Shown here in pieces: positions 25,861 through 33,588 of a DNA stretch of 64,000 bases (the stretch's first letter is position 1; every line of letters begins with the position of its first letter). Where the stretch lies: the IMG/VR virus record IMGVR_UViG_3300033997_000310, positions 50,802 through 114,801 of that record. One strand, 5' to 3'. The DNA is from a virus. Below the pieces are notes generated by a model. The model saw only the letters and a list, made by a program, of their open reading frames with translations. It had not been told where the DNA came from and made no database searches. Both the position numbers and the translations under genes were made by a program.

Positions 25861-26421
25861 CCGCAACATCCCCATGCCATAGCTCTTGGCCGGGCCGATG
25901 CCGATCTTCATCGCATCCGTCAGTGCATCGGCATCGGTAACGCGCAACGCGCCGGTGAAGGTGGTGAAATCTAAGCCGTCCTTGCCGATCTTCGCCTCGT
26001 TGCGCATGACATGGCGGAACTCTGTGCGGAGCGCGACTTGCTCGACCACGAAGCCGTGCTTCAGCCCGCGCGCCTTGAGCCAGTCCATCCGGCCCTCATC
26101 GTCCCCACGACGCAGCATCACGCGCTTGCCGCGCTGCCCGCCGTTGCGCTGATCCACGCGGATGCACCGCGTCGGATGCGCCGTCAGCACGAAGCGGTAC
26201 GTGCAGCCTTCGACTGGCAATGCCACGTCGTCGGCGTGCTGGGCAACTGTATCGGGCAGGTTGTCTGAGCGAATCACGATGCCAGGCGCGGCCTCGTCAA
26301 TCGCAAACAGGAAATCCCGCGTCTTGTCGCTGCCTTCACCAAGCATGAAGGCATAGGCCATTTCATGCAGAGCATAGCGGTTGTGGGGCAGGGCGGGCAG
26401 TTGGATGGAGACTTCACGCAT
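25846..26421 (-). CDS. cas6e: Cas6e-type crRNA endoribonuclease
   Basis: 191 residues. The C-terminal GIGPAKSYGMGMLRLFPA is the Gly-rich signature of the Cas6e (CasE/Cse3) subfamily known from type I-E; the N-terminal YALHEMAYAFM supplies the likely catalytic His19, and VLTAHPTRC begins the second ferredoxin-like half. It would cut each repeat 3' of the hairpin to release crRNAs. Type IV-A loci often carry Csf5 in this role, some a Cas6e. It starts three bases after the Csf1-like gene ends. Its last codons coincide with a CRISPR repeat unit. Confidence 0.8.
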   Translation of the reverse strand: MREVSIQLPALPHNRYALHEMAYAFMLGEGSDKTRDFLFAIDEAAPGIVIRSDNLPDTVAQHADDVALPVEGCTYRFVLTAHPTRCIRVDQRNGGQRGKRVMLRRGDDEGRMDWLKARGLKHGFVVEQVALRTEFRHVMRNEAKIGKDGLDFTTFTGALRVTDADALTDAMKIGIGPAKSYGMGMLRLFPA

Positions 26422-26424
26422 TTT

Positions 26425-27114
26425 TCAGCCCTCGTTCTTCTCGCGGTCACCGCACAGCAGCGACAGCATGTTGAAATCATCGCTGCCCACGGCGGGCAGG
26501 CGGTCGATAACGGCGTCCAGCGCCGGGCACTTGACGATCATGGCGTCGATTTCTGCGTCGATCGATTCCGCCTCTGAGTGATTGCGCTTACGGCGCTCCA
26601 GGGCGCGGGCGGCGGCCCGCCATTGCATCGGCGCGATGCCGTCCAGATCGGCATAAAGGCCTGCAACCAGGGCGCGGTTGATGGTTGCGGTCTCGACGCC
26701 GGAAAGGCTGATCACATCGCTGCCGTAATTGATCCGCCAGTTGTGGATCGTGTTCCAGTCCTTGCCATGGATGACGACCATGAACGGGCTGGCCGGCGGC
26801 GACAGGACGATTTCGGCAATCCAGTTGGGAATAGTGCGCCAAGATCCATCATGGATCACAGTGCTGGCCGGCGGCTGGCGGCACGGCTTGATATCGGCCA
26901 TCAGCACGCAGCCGGTCTCAGTGACCAGCGACATGGCCTTGCCGCCACCCAGGCGAACCGCAGAACCGGCATTGGCCGCGTGCGCGTGGTTGCGGGACAG
27001 GGCAACGATGGCCGGATTGCTTTCATTACTCACGGCAGAATGAAGGTACTGGCCAATGCCGCGATACCAGAAATCCAGCGGGTCAAGGTTGATGATGTCC
27101 ATTGCTTGCCTCAT
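26425..27114 (-). CDS. csf1: Csf1-like subunit (type IV large-subunit analogue)
   Basis: 229 residues, in the operon position of csf1 and of similar size. The central segment (NWIAEIVLSPPASPFMVVIHGKD, listed here only as residues about 97-118) resembles Csf1 proteins. The N-terminal zinc finger usual in Csf1 is missing: of four Cys residues, two lie far apart as TGCVLMADIKPC and the rest are isolated. The start overlaps the csf3 stop (ATGA). It would sit at the crRNA 5' end and contact target DNA. Assigned by context and weak similarity. Confidence 0.6.
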   Translation of the reverse strand: MRQAMDIINLDPLDFWYRGIGQYLHSAVSNESNPAIVALSRNHAHAANAGSAVRLGGGKAMSLVTETGCVLMADIKPCRQPPASTVIHDGSWRTIPNWIAEIVLSPPASPFMVVIHGKDWNTIHNWRINYGSDVISLSGVETATINRALVAGLYADLDGIAPMQWRAAARALERRKRNHSEAESIDAEIDAMIVKCPALDAVIDRLPAVGSDDFNMLSLLCGDREKNEG

Positions 27115-27797
27115 GCGGCCAGAAAGCGCGGGGAAATCACGGCGTCGCCAACCGGATTAGGCACGGCGCACAGTGCGTAGTCGCCTTGCCAATACGGCGG
27201 CTGAAATCGCTCCGCATTCAGCGCGGCGCGCTGATTGGACAGCTTCCCCCAGATGCTGACGGGGACAGGCCGGGCCGGACTGCCATCAGCCAGGGCCAAG
27301 CCGACGTGGTGGCCAGTCACTTCCCGCACATCAATGCGGGACACCTGACCATATCCGACGGAACGCTTGGTTCCGATGCCAGATGCGTCGGACAGCAAAT
27401 CCTTGACGGCGGCAACGTCTCCGGTTCCGCAGAACCAGACGGCATCGGCATTGATGCTGGTGTATTCCGACAGGCTGTTCTGGTAATCGCCCCGCGCGCT
27501 GTCGATGCGCGGGAGCGCCTTGCGCCCGCCGTTCGGCCGGATCATGTCCGGCGTAATTTCCATGTCGGCACGGATTGAGCCGACGATCATCACGCCGCGC
27601 AATGGAGAATTGCCATCGATGAAAGCCTGCGAACCAGCCCAGACGCCGCTGCTGCGATCCAGCGGGATTTCTGCGTGTGCGCGTTCAACGCTGCCGGTGC
27701 GCTCATAAATCAGCGCCGCAAGCAGTCCATCAAGCAGCAGCCGACGACCCGGAATGACCGGTGTTGCCATGCTGATCTTGATCACAAACGGGGTCAT
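27111..27797 (-). CDS. csf3: type IV-A Cas5-like subunit (Csf3)
   Basis: 228 residues from an ATG preceded by a perfect AGGAGGT. Csf3 features: the N-terminal LLLDGLLAALIYERTG and the Gly-rich GIGTKRSVGYGQVSRI (about 161-176). Csf3 caps the crRNA 5' end in the type IV complex. It is the first gene of the - strand csf operon and overlaps the next by four bases. An operator-type palindrome lies 70 bp upstream (27867-27883), between it and the divergent endolysin gene. Confidence 0.8.
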   Translation of the reverse strand: MTPFVIKISMATPVIPGRRLLLDGLLAALIYERTGSVERAHAEIPLDRSSGVWAGSQAFIDGNSPLRGVMIVGSIRADMEITPDMIRPNGGRKALPRIDSARGDYQNSLSEYTSINADAVWFCGTGDVAAVKDLLSDASGIGTKRSVGYGQVSRIDVREVTGHHVGLALADGSPARPVPVSIWGKLSNQRAALNAERFQPPYWQGDYALCAVPNPVGDAVISPRFLAA

Positions 27798-27866
27798 CCG
27801 ACCTCCTGTTGTCTGCGTTTCGATGGGCTGATATTGATAAATTCCATTACGCAACGCAAGCAGGAA

Positions 27867-27883
27867 AATGAGAAAAGTTCATT
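27867..27883. promoter_or_regulatory. operator-like palindrome between csf operon and lysis genes
   Basis: AATGA-GAAAAGT-TCATT, a full match to the palindrome that flanks the repressor/cro switch and almost identical to the site at 51015. It sits in the 165-bp gap between csf3 (leftward) and the endolysin gene (rightward), so a bound repressor could control either direction. Confidence 0.7.
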
Positions 27884-27962
27884 ATATTGCTGCGAGGCAT
27901 GAGATTGGACGTTTTCCAGATTCGCGGTATGATGGCGCGACTCGGGAAGCAATGGGGCCGCC

Positions 27963-28616
27963 ATGTCGATCATCACGCTTTCGCTGCTGGCAGCCGCCAT
28001 GCCGGACTCCACTACACAGAACCGCGAGCGATATGCCGATCCGCTGGGCGACGCCTGCGTTCGCTTCGGAATCACGTCCCCCAAGCAAATCGCCATGTTC
28101 ATTGCCCAAGTCGGGCATGAGAGCGGCTATCTCCGTAGCGTTCAGGAAAGCCTGAACTACCGGGCCGAGGCGCTGGTTCCGACCTTCGGTTCGCATCGCA
28201 TCACCGCTGAACAGGCGGCCCGGCTTGGCCGTTCCGGTGATCGTCCGGCTGATCAACAGGGCATCGCCAACGTCGTGTATGGCGGAAGGTTCGGCCAGGA
28301 CATTCTTGGCAACACCGAACCAGGCGACGGCTGGCGGTTCCGCGGCCGCGGGCTGATCCAGACGACGGGCCGGAAGAACTATGCGACGTGCGGGGCTGGT
28401 ATCGGCCTCGACCTGATCAGCAATCCTGACTTGCTTCTTGAGCCTGAACATGCCGCCGCGTCAGCCGGTTGGTTCTGGTCATCGCGTGGTCTGAACCGGT
28501 TCGCGGACGCTGGAGACCTTGAAGGTTGCACCAAGAAGGTCAACGGCGGACTGAAGGGCTTGGATGATCGCCGGGCCATCTATGACCGCGCCCGGAAAGT
28601 GTTCGGGTTGCCATGA
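27963..28616 (+). CDS. endolysin, GH19 chitinase-like lysozyme
   Basis: 217 residues. Glycoside hydrolase family 19 pattern: IAMFIAQVGHESGYLRSVQESLNY (given here as residues about 42-65), with the catalytic Glu in HESG, then RFRGRGLIQTTGRKNY and GWFWSSRGLNRFAD. The enzyme cleaves peptidoglycan during lysis. It is the first gene of the lysis cassette and overlaps the holin gene by four bases. Confidence 0.9.
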   Translation: MSIITLSLLAAAMPDSTTQNRERYADPLGDACVRFGITSPKQIAMFIAQVGHESGYLRSVQESLNYRAEALVPTFGSHRITAEQAARLGRSGDRPADQQGIANVVYGGRFGQDILGNTEPGDGWRFRGRGLIQTTGRKNYATCGAGIGLDLISNPDLLLEPEHAAASAGWFWSSRGLNRFADAGDLEGCTKKVNGGLKGLDDRRAIYDRARKVFGLP

Positions 28617-28888
28617 CCGATTCCGCTTACACACACACCGAAGGCGCTTTCCCGAACACCCCGCGCTGGTCTGCTCGGCGCTTTGGCATGATCCTGGCCC
28701 TGTTTATGTCCGGCGTCATCATGATCGGCCTTGGCGTGCATCCAGGTATTGCGGAAGCGCGGGCACTCCGCCTGATCGACGCCGGAACGGAATGCCTCAT
28801 GTTTTCGTCGCTTGGCTTTGCGTTTGCCGCGTCGGCTGAGCGCATCGGCGGGTGGTGGACTGCCAAGCGACCGGTGGCGGCATCATGA
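28613..28888 (+). CDS. putative holin
   Basis: 91 residues with two hydrophobic segments (about 24-44 and 58-75), a polar N-terminus and a short basic tail. It overlaps the endolysin stop by ATGA and lies ahead of the spanins, the place of a holin. The assignment rests on topology and location. Confidence 0.65.
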   Translation: MTDSAYTHTEGAFPNTPRWSARRFGMILALFMSGVIMIGLGVHPGIAEARALRLIDAGTECLMFSSLGFAFAASAERIGGWWTAKRPVAAS

Positions 28889-29163
28889 AGCTGCTGTTCT
28901 GCCGGGAATGCGGCGATGTCCGCAAGCTGCATGTCAATCGTGAATTGCATGCGTGCGCCTGTGGTGCGTCCGCTGGCCGGTATGTCGATGGGCTGAACGC
29001 CGAAGTGACCGGCCCGTGCCTCGCTCTTGGCATCGACAACAACTCGCTGCGCCTGGCTCTCACAAACCACGAGCGGTCACCACGTATGGACGGCCTGGGT
29101 CACCGCATCGAGGCGTTCATCATCCCTGAAACGGCCCCAACCCTTCGGAGGGTGCAAAGATGA
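28885..29163 (+). CDS. small zinc-ribbon-like protein in the lysis cassette
   Basis: 92 residues; the ATG overlaps the holin stop. The first 35 residues contain CRECGD...CACG, a CxxC/CxC pair likely to bind zinc. The rest is mixed alpha/beta with no signal peptide. Such a protein is unusual between holin and spanin, and its role is unknown. The next gene overlaps its stop by four bases. Confidence 0.5.
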   Translation: MKLLFCRECGDVRKLHVNRELHACACGASAGRYVDGLNAEVTGPCLALGIDNNSLRLALTNHERSPRMDGLGHRIEAFIIPETAPTLRRVQR

Positions 29164-29666
29164 TTCCGTTCATTGCGCCACTGCTGGCCGGGCGCGGCCT
29201 AAAGCTGCTGCTGATCGGCGGCGCTGTCGCTGCCGTTGGCTTCGCCGGCTTCCTGGCATACCGCTACGTGGACGGCCTGACCGAAAAGGTCGCCATCCTG
29301 TCGGCCAACAACGCCAAGCTGGAACTGGCATTCCAAGAGGCACAGGCCCGTGGCGATGCGCTGCGGGACCATATCCAGCGCGTGGCCATCGAGGTGGAGG
29401 AAAACAACAAGCGCCTGTCCGATCTGGCGGTTGAAGCCGCCACCGCCCGCGCCGAAGCCAAGGCCACCGCCAACCTTTTCGCCAAGCACGACTTCAAGGG
29501 GCTCGTCAATGCCAAGCCGGAACTTCTGGAGAAGCGCATCAATGCTGGCACTGCTCGCGTGCAGCGCCTGCTCGAACAAGCCAGCACCGTTGGAGGTGAA
29601 GCTGGCTCCGGAGCCGCCGCCGGCCAAGGTGCAACTGGCGCTGCCTCCGGTTCCGGACCCCGTTGA
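29160..29666 (+). CDS. inner-membrane spanin (Rz-like)
   Basis: 168 residues: a single membrane segment at about 14-33 (LKLLLIGGAVAAVGFAGFLA) and a long periplasmic coiled coil (about 40-110), then a Gly/Ala-rich tail. This is the i-spanin topology. An outer-membrane lipoprotein gene overlaps it in another frame, as in lambda Rz/Rz1. The pair fuses inner and outer membranes at lysis. Confidence 0.75.
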   Translation: MIPFIAPLLAGRGLKLLLIGGAVAAVGFAGFLAYRYVDGLTEKVAILSANNAKLELAFQEAQARGDALRDHIQRVAIEVEENNKRLSDLAVEAATARAEAKATANLFAKHDFKGLVNAKPELLEKRINAGTARVQRLLEQASTVGGEAGSGAAAGQGATGAASGSGPR

Positions 29667-29838
29667 CCTGCCTGCCGTCAACTGGCGCGTGATTCAGACA
29701 CCGGAAGGCAACATGATTGCCCTGGAGCCCAGCGCCTATGAGGCGCTGAGCCTGGGCTTAGCCGACGTTCTGCGGTGGATGCGGGAAGCACGATCGCAGA
29801 TCCTATACTATCGGCGCCTGGAACTCGAAGGCCAATAG
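29509..29838 (+). CDS. outer-membrane spanin lipoprotein (Rz1-like)
   Basis: 109 residues from the ATG at 29509 (preceded by AAGGGG); this start gives a real lipoprotein signal with Arg4 and Arg8, a hydrophobic core and lipobox LLAC at 15-18. A Pro-rich periplasmic part follows (EPPPAKVQLALPPVPDPVD), typical of Rz1. It overlaps the i-spanin gene by 158 bases in a different frame. A later ATG at 29542 would leave too short a signal. Its end overlaps a convergent gene by 36 bases. Confidence 0.7.
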   Translation: MPSRNFWRSASMLALLACSACSNKPAPLEVKLAPEPPPAKVQLALPPVPDPVDLPAVNWRVIQTPEGNMIALEPSAYEALSLGLADVLRWMREARSQILYYRRLELEGQ

Positions 29839-30444
29839 CGTCGCTGCCGCCGAAACAGCGACCTTGGTCACCTTGTCGGCAACAATACCGGCTTTCTCCC
29901 ACAGAGCGCTGCGCATTCTGTCAATCCTGCGTTCGACGTCGACCGGAAAGTCTAGAAACGCCCCATCTGAGGGGTTGTTGCCGCGCCCTACCGTTCTTGC
30001 CCTGGCCCTGGCCAGGAAATGCCTGTGGATTTCAGGGGTGACCACGGTGGCCTCCCCATACTCACGCTGCTCCCGCACAAACGCGATCATGCGTGCGGCG
30101 CCTTCTTTGCCAAGACGACCAAAAAGCGGATGCTGGCTCCAGGGCGACAGCTTGTCGTTCCACGATCGCTCGACATGCTTGGATGCGCGCTGTACACGCG
30201 TCTCGAAATCTGGGTCCGAAATAATGGTGGTTCCGATCGGCGGGATGTAATACTTGGCCCTCACCGAAGCCGACCCCATCACCGGGAACATCATCCTGCC
30301 TGCAATGCCGGTGATGTGACTTGGAATCCCACCATCTCTACTGTTCCAAACTATTTCCGCATCTCCGTCGTTGTTGGCATAGGGTATCAAGCAGTAAGCA
30401 AGATGATGACTGAATTCCTCTCTGTATTTTGCACTCAAGATCAA
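29803..30444 (-). CDS. hypothetical protein convergent to the lysis genes
   Basis: 213 residues; no recognised family. Mostly soluble with basic helices in the C-terminal half and a hydrophobic Ala/Val-rich end (VSAAATLLAFEF). It lies between the lysis genes and the integrase, a common place for genes expressed from the prophage, and its 3' end overlaps the o-spanin gene tail-to-tail. The upstream 30445-30473 gap is AT-rich, as is its 5' half, which is unlike the surrounding GC level and may mean transfer. Confidence 0.45.
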   Translation of the reverse strand: MILSAKYREEFSHHLAYCLIPYANNDGDAEIVWNSRDGGIPSHITGIAGRMMFPVMGSASVRAKYYIPPIGTTIISDPDFETRVQRASKHVERSWNDKLSPWSQHPLFGRLGKEGAARMIAFVREQREYGEATVVTPEIHRHFLARARARTVGRGNNPSDGAFLDFPVDVERRIDRMRSALWEKAGIVADKVTKVAVSAAATLLAFEFQAPIV

Positions 30445-30473
30445 GCCACAAGTTTGTTGCTCATTAATCTGTA

Positions 30474-31748
30474 TTACTTGATGGCGATTTTGACAATGGT
30501 ACTGACTTGACCATCGAAGCCAAACTTTGGCGCGTGGTTTTCTACCATCTCATCTTTGTACGATTGCAGCAGATGGCCGTAGTGCTTCTCCACCATGCGG
30601 GTGTCCGTATGCCCAAGGTTCTGCGCCAGCACCAGCATCGGCATGCCGTTCATCAGGCTGAGGCTGGCATAGGTGTGTCGCAGCTCGTGGAAAGTGCAGC
30701 GCGGCTCGATCCGGCCATTCACGCATGCGGCTTCCACCCGGCGTGATTGGTGGTTTGGCCCCCACGGGTCGCCGTCCGGCCTGGGTAGCATCGGCGTCGT
30801 TTTATGTCGGCCGGCAACCTGTGCATCGAAGAACGCACGGCCTTCTGCTGTGAGGCTGATCCAGCGCGACTTGCCGTCTTTCGTGTCGCCAAAGAACAGC
30901 CGGCCCTGCTGATAATCGCCCACCCGCAACCGGCATAGCTCGCTGTATCGCGCGCCCGTGTGCAGGCCCGCAATGATCATGGGGCGGAAATCAGGATCGC
31001 AGGCATTCACCAGTCGGCGGGCCTCGTCCGGCTCCAGAAAACGGATGCGCGCGGCGTCGACGCCCTCAAACGGCTCGATGCGATCCCAGGCCGCGGTGCT
31101 GATGGCCTCGTTCTCGCGTGCGGCATGGTTCAGCAGCGCCTTCAACGTCGTCAGCACACCGTTCGCAGTGCTGCGCCGGGCCCTGATCTCGTCCTTCGTC
31201 TGCGGCGGCGGGGCAAATTTCTGCGCCTCACCCTTGCGCGTGCGCAGCCGGCGGCCGGAGCTGGCCACCTTGTTGAGCCATGTTCGGATCTGACGACTGG
31301 TCAGTTCGCGCACCACCAGCTTGCCCAGGTCGGGCAGGATGTGCGCGTCGATCGTTTTCTGGAACTGCTGCACCGACTTCCGCTGCGTGCGGAACCAGGC
31401 CATGTAGTCGTCCGCGGCCTCTTTCACAGTGAGGTCGGCCCGGCCCCGGCCGGCCAGCTCGTGCGCGCGGGCCTCGAACCAATCGCGCGCCGCGCCCTGC
31501 GCCTGCTGCCAGGACAGGACATGCACGCCGTCCGCGTCCAGCGTGTCGTCTGCGGCGCCAAGGCGGCGCTCCTCGTGCTTCTTGTCGCCCAGATACATGC
31601 GGGCGATCCAGGCCCCGCCGGTGGCCGTCTTGCGGTAGCCAATGCTCCGGCCATGCTCCAGGGTATGCCAGTAGGGTTTCTTCGAGGCGGAAAGCCGCTC
31701 ACGGCCCTTGCGGGTCTCCAAGCGGCTGTCGCGGGTTAGCCGTGCCAT
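30474..31748 (-). CDS. int: tyrosine-type integrase
   Basis: 424 residues with AGGAGG before the ATG. N-terminal Arm-binding and core-binding domains (SAM-like, about 105-200), then the catalytic domain with Arg in HTGARYSELCRL, HELRHTY (His-x-x-Arg-His) and the nucleophile Tyr in EKHYGHL. It integrates and, with an excisionase, excises the phage. A tRNA 3'-end sequence 1.7 kb upstream (33446-33473) is a candidate attachment core. Confidence 0.95.
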   Translation of the reverse strand: MARLTRDSRLETRKGRERLSASKKPYWHTLEHGRSIGYRKTATGGAWIARMYLGDKKHEERRLGAADDTLDADGVHVLSWQQAQGAARDWFEARAHELAGRGRADLTVKEAADDYMAWFRTQRKSVQQFQKTIDAHILPDLGKLVVRELTSRQIRTWLNKVASSGRRLRTRKGEAQKFAPPPQTKDEIRARRSTANGVLTTLKALLNHAARENEAISTAAWDRIEPFEGVDAARIRFLEPDEARRLVNACDPDFRPMIIAGLHTGARYSELCRLRVGDYQQGRLFFGDTKDGKSRWISLTAEGRAFFDAQVAGRHKTTPMLPRPDGDPWGPNHQSRRVEAACVNGRIEPRCTFHELRHTYASLSLMNGMPMLVLAQNLGHTDTRMVEKHYGHLLQSYKDEMVENHAPKFGFDGQVSTIVKIAIK

Positions 31749-31796
31749 GGATCCTCCTTTTGAGGGTGACGGCCGCGTTTTGCGGCCCGGTGAAGG

Positions 31797-32051
31797 TCAG
31801 GTGCGGGCAATCATGCCAGCGAATGCCAGCGCCGCGGCCCGGCCCTGGATAACAATTACGTCCGAGTGAGCCGCCATCTGATCGACCACTCGGGCAGCGT
31901 GGAACTGCTTGCATTCGATCTGCACACCGCTGGGGAGCGCGAAATCAAGCTGGCCCGGCCGCTCGTTCCCCTTGCTATGGTGGCAATAGGGGATGCGTGC
32001 TGCATCAAGTGCCTCGGCGATGATGCGCTCTATGGGATCGGAAATTCTCAC
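31797..32051 (-). CDS. small PD-(D/E)xK nuclease-like protein
   Basis: 84 residues: an N-terminal helix with Glu (PIERIIAEAL), then QLDFAL and IECKQF, the D-x(n)-E-x-K core of restriction-endonuclease-fold proteins, followed by VVDQMAAHSDVIVIQG. It resembles small phage VRR/Holliday-junction-type nucleases. It overlaps the preceding (right-hand) gene by four bases. The biochemical role is inferred. Confidence 0.6.
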   Translation of the reverse strand: MRISDPIERIIAEALDAARIPYCHHSKGNERPGQLDFALPSGVQIECKQFHAARVVDQMAAHSDVIVIQGRAAALAFAGMIART

Positions 32052-32263
32052 GGACCAGCTTCCACAACATGGGTTGGGCGGAATGGCATGGTGATTCCAG
32101 TTGGACCAGGACTGAGCCAGTAGCCCTTGTCAGGGCCGGTCGGCACCCACATGCGCACCTCGTTCACGGCCATTCCGGACTGCGTGGTGCCGAACAGGTG
32201 ACGGACGGCGCGGGGCGCGTGGTCGGTGTCTGTGATGGGGCGGATGGTCACCGCTTCCTCCAC
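32048..32263 (-). CDS. hypothetical protein
   Basis: 71 residues; no family recognised. Pro- and Gly-rich second half. It overlaps both neighbours by a few bases, so it belongs to the compact - strand operon that starts at 33206. Start codon choice is uncertain because a GTG four codons downstream is also possible. Confidence 0.4.
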   Translation of the reverse strand: MEEAVTIRPITDTDHAPRAVRHLFGTTQSGMAVNEVRMWVPTGPDKGYWLSPGPTGITMPFRPTHVVEAGP

Positions 32264-32733
32264 ATGTCCTTGGCCTGGCGGTTCTGCCGGCGGATGTCGT
32301 GCTTGGAGAGCTTGGGGGCGCGATGCCGGGGATTCTGGGCCTGGGCGACCGCATCAGCAAGCTGGTTAAACTCGTCCACTGTCAGCGGTGTCGGTGGCTC
32401 ACGGACTGACTCCATCCGCAGCACGACGTCTCCGGCTTCGTGGGCAACGGACAGGATGCGCATCGGCCCTTCGTCGTTGAACTGCAACACCGTTCCGGGT
32501 GCAGCATCCCCTCCGAATGGATCACCGGTCAGCCGGATGGTCTTGATGCCGGCAGCCTCGTCGCGACGGCGCTGGTGTTCTGCTTCGTCGGCATGCTGCA
32601 TGGCCTGGAGAGGCGGGCCCGCCATAGTCTGTCCTGCCAGCAACGCTTTCTGCGCTGGCGTCATCTCGGCCCACTGCTGGCGCAATCTGGCGGCCGTTTC
32701 TGTGATCAGGGCGTCGATTTTCTGGTCAATCAT
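32248..32733 (-). CDS. hypothetical protein
   Basis: 161 residues; helical and charged at both ends, with a central beta segment (DPFGGDAAPGTVLQF, then VVLRMESV). The basic C-terminus (RRQNRQAKDMWRKR) suggests nucleic-acid contact. It overlaps the flanking genes by 4-16 bases. No known family. Confidence 0.4.
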   Translation of the reverse strand: MIDQKIDALITETAARLRQQWAEMTPAQKALLAGQTMAGPPLQAMQHADEAEHQRRRDEAAGIKTIRLTGDPFGGDAAPGTVLQFNDEGPMRILSVAHEAGDVVLRMESVREPPTPLTVDEFNQLADAVAQAQNPRHRAPKLSKHDIRRQNRQAKDMWRKR

Positions 32734-33206
32734 TTCGACCCCAGCACGTCATGCACGATCTGTTCGATCGGCATCAGGTGTTCTTGGACGATATCCGCAA
32801 TGGCCCGGCCGTCCAGCGTGACCTTCTGCATCTGGTGCAGCAGCCCAGCCCGCACCGCGGCCCCGAAACACTCGCCGATCTGGTCCAGAGCCTTGCCGGC
32901 CGGCGTGTCGACCAGGGCGGGCTGTGCCGCCGGCGGGTCAATGGTATCTGCCAGGGTGCGCAAGAGCGACGCCATGGCCCGCATGTGCATGTCGCCGGGG
33001 TTGGACCGGTAGGCGGCGGCGAAGATGTGCCGGCCCATCAGCGCCTCAAGCTGGGCGCGCAGCAGCGGGGAATTCCAGCAGGACACCTCCTGGTCGTCGG
33101 CCACCCCGACCGCGTTGCAGCCGATCATGGTCTCCACAACCGACTTGGCGGCCTGGAAATCCGGGAAATGAAAGGTGGGTGTTTCCGGCTTGCTGATCGC
33201 GTTCAC
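32730..33206 (-). CDS. hypothetical protein, first gene of the integrase-side operon
   Basis: 158 residues from the GTG at 33206, chosen because GGAGG lies six bases upstream. Largely helical; no motif recognised. Two operator-type palindromes (33258-33274, 33307-33323) lie upstream, so this small operon is probably under repressor control. Confidence 0.45.
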   Translation of the reverse strand: MNAISKPETPTFHFPDFQAAKSVVETMIGCNAVGVADDQEVSCWNSPLLRAQLEALMGRHIFAAAYRSNPGDMHMRAMASLLRTLADTIDPPAAQPALVDTPAGKALDQIGECFGAAVRAGLLHQMQKVTLDGRAIADIVQEHLMPIEQIVHDVLGSK

Positions 33207-33257
33207 GTCGTTCCTCCGTCCCAATCAGATGCCCATCACGAGCAACATATTGATGTA

Positions 33258-33323
33258 TATGAGTGATTTACATATTCTCATATGGAAAACGGAAATGCAA
33301 GGGAATAATGGGAAAAATCCATA
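33258..33323. promoter_or_regulatory. two operator-like palindromes
   Basis: TATGA-N7-ACATA at 33258-33274 and AATGG-GAAAAAT-CCATA at 33307-33323, both of the AATGR-N7-YCATT type. They lie in an AT-rich 380-bp gap without genes, upstream of the - strand genes that begin at 33206. Confidence 0.55.
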
Positions 33324-33443
33324 AGAGGCGTTGATATGATGAGATTTCTGGAATTGGCCTTGTGGATCAACGATTGACAAATTATGAGTTTAATATAGAT
33401 TAACAGCGCCAAGTAACGACGAAGTAAAACTCTCACGCTGAAA

Positions 33444-33473
33444 ACGAGGATTCGAATTCCTCTGGGGTCGCCA
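33444..33473 (+). other. tRNA 3'-end segment, candidate attP core
   Basis: GAGGA-TTCGAAT-TCCTC forms a complete T arm (33446-33462), followed by seven acceptor bases TGGGGTC, a G discriminator and CCA. No 5' half of a tRNA is present. A truncated tRNA end in an intergenic region near an integrase is the usual form of an attP that restores the host tRNA on integration. The anticodon is not recoverable, so the tRNA identity is unknown. Confidence 0.65.
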
Positions 33474-33588
33474 ATACTTAGCTTGTTTTTGCTGAGTCCG
33501 TCCCAATCATTTCTCAATCATCTATGTTATAAGCGAATGGCGCGGACTATTGTGAAAAAATCCGTCCGCGCCATTAGCATTAAGGGCT

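Noticed and set aside
20470-27800. Possible Cas12-like or other single-protein effector, suggested by the 36-bp repeat ending near ACGACAAC
   Set aside because: No RuvC- or HEPN-type open frame of fitting size is near; all long frames around the arrays are assigned to class 1 type IV proteins.
33421-33475. Complete tRNA gene
   Set aside because: Only the T arm and 3' acceptor strand can be formed; no matching 5' acceptor, D arm or anticodon stem is found upstream.
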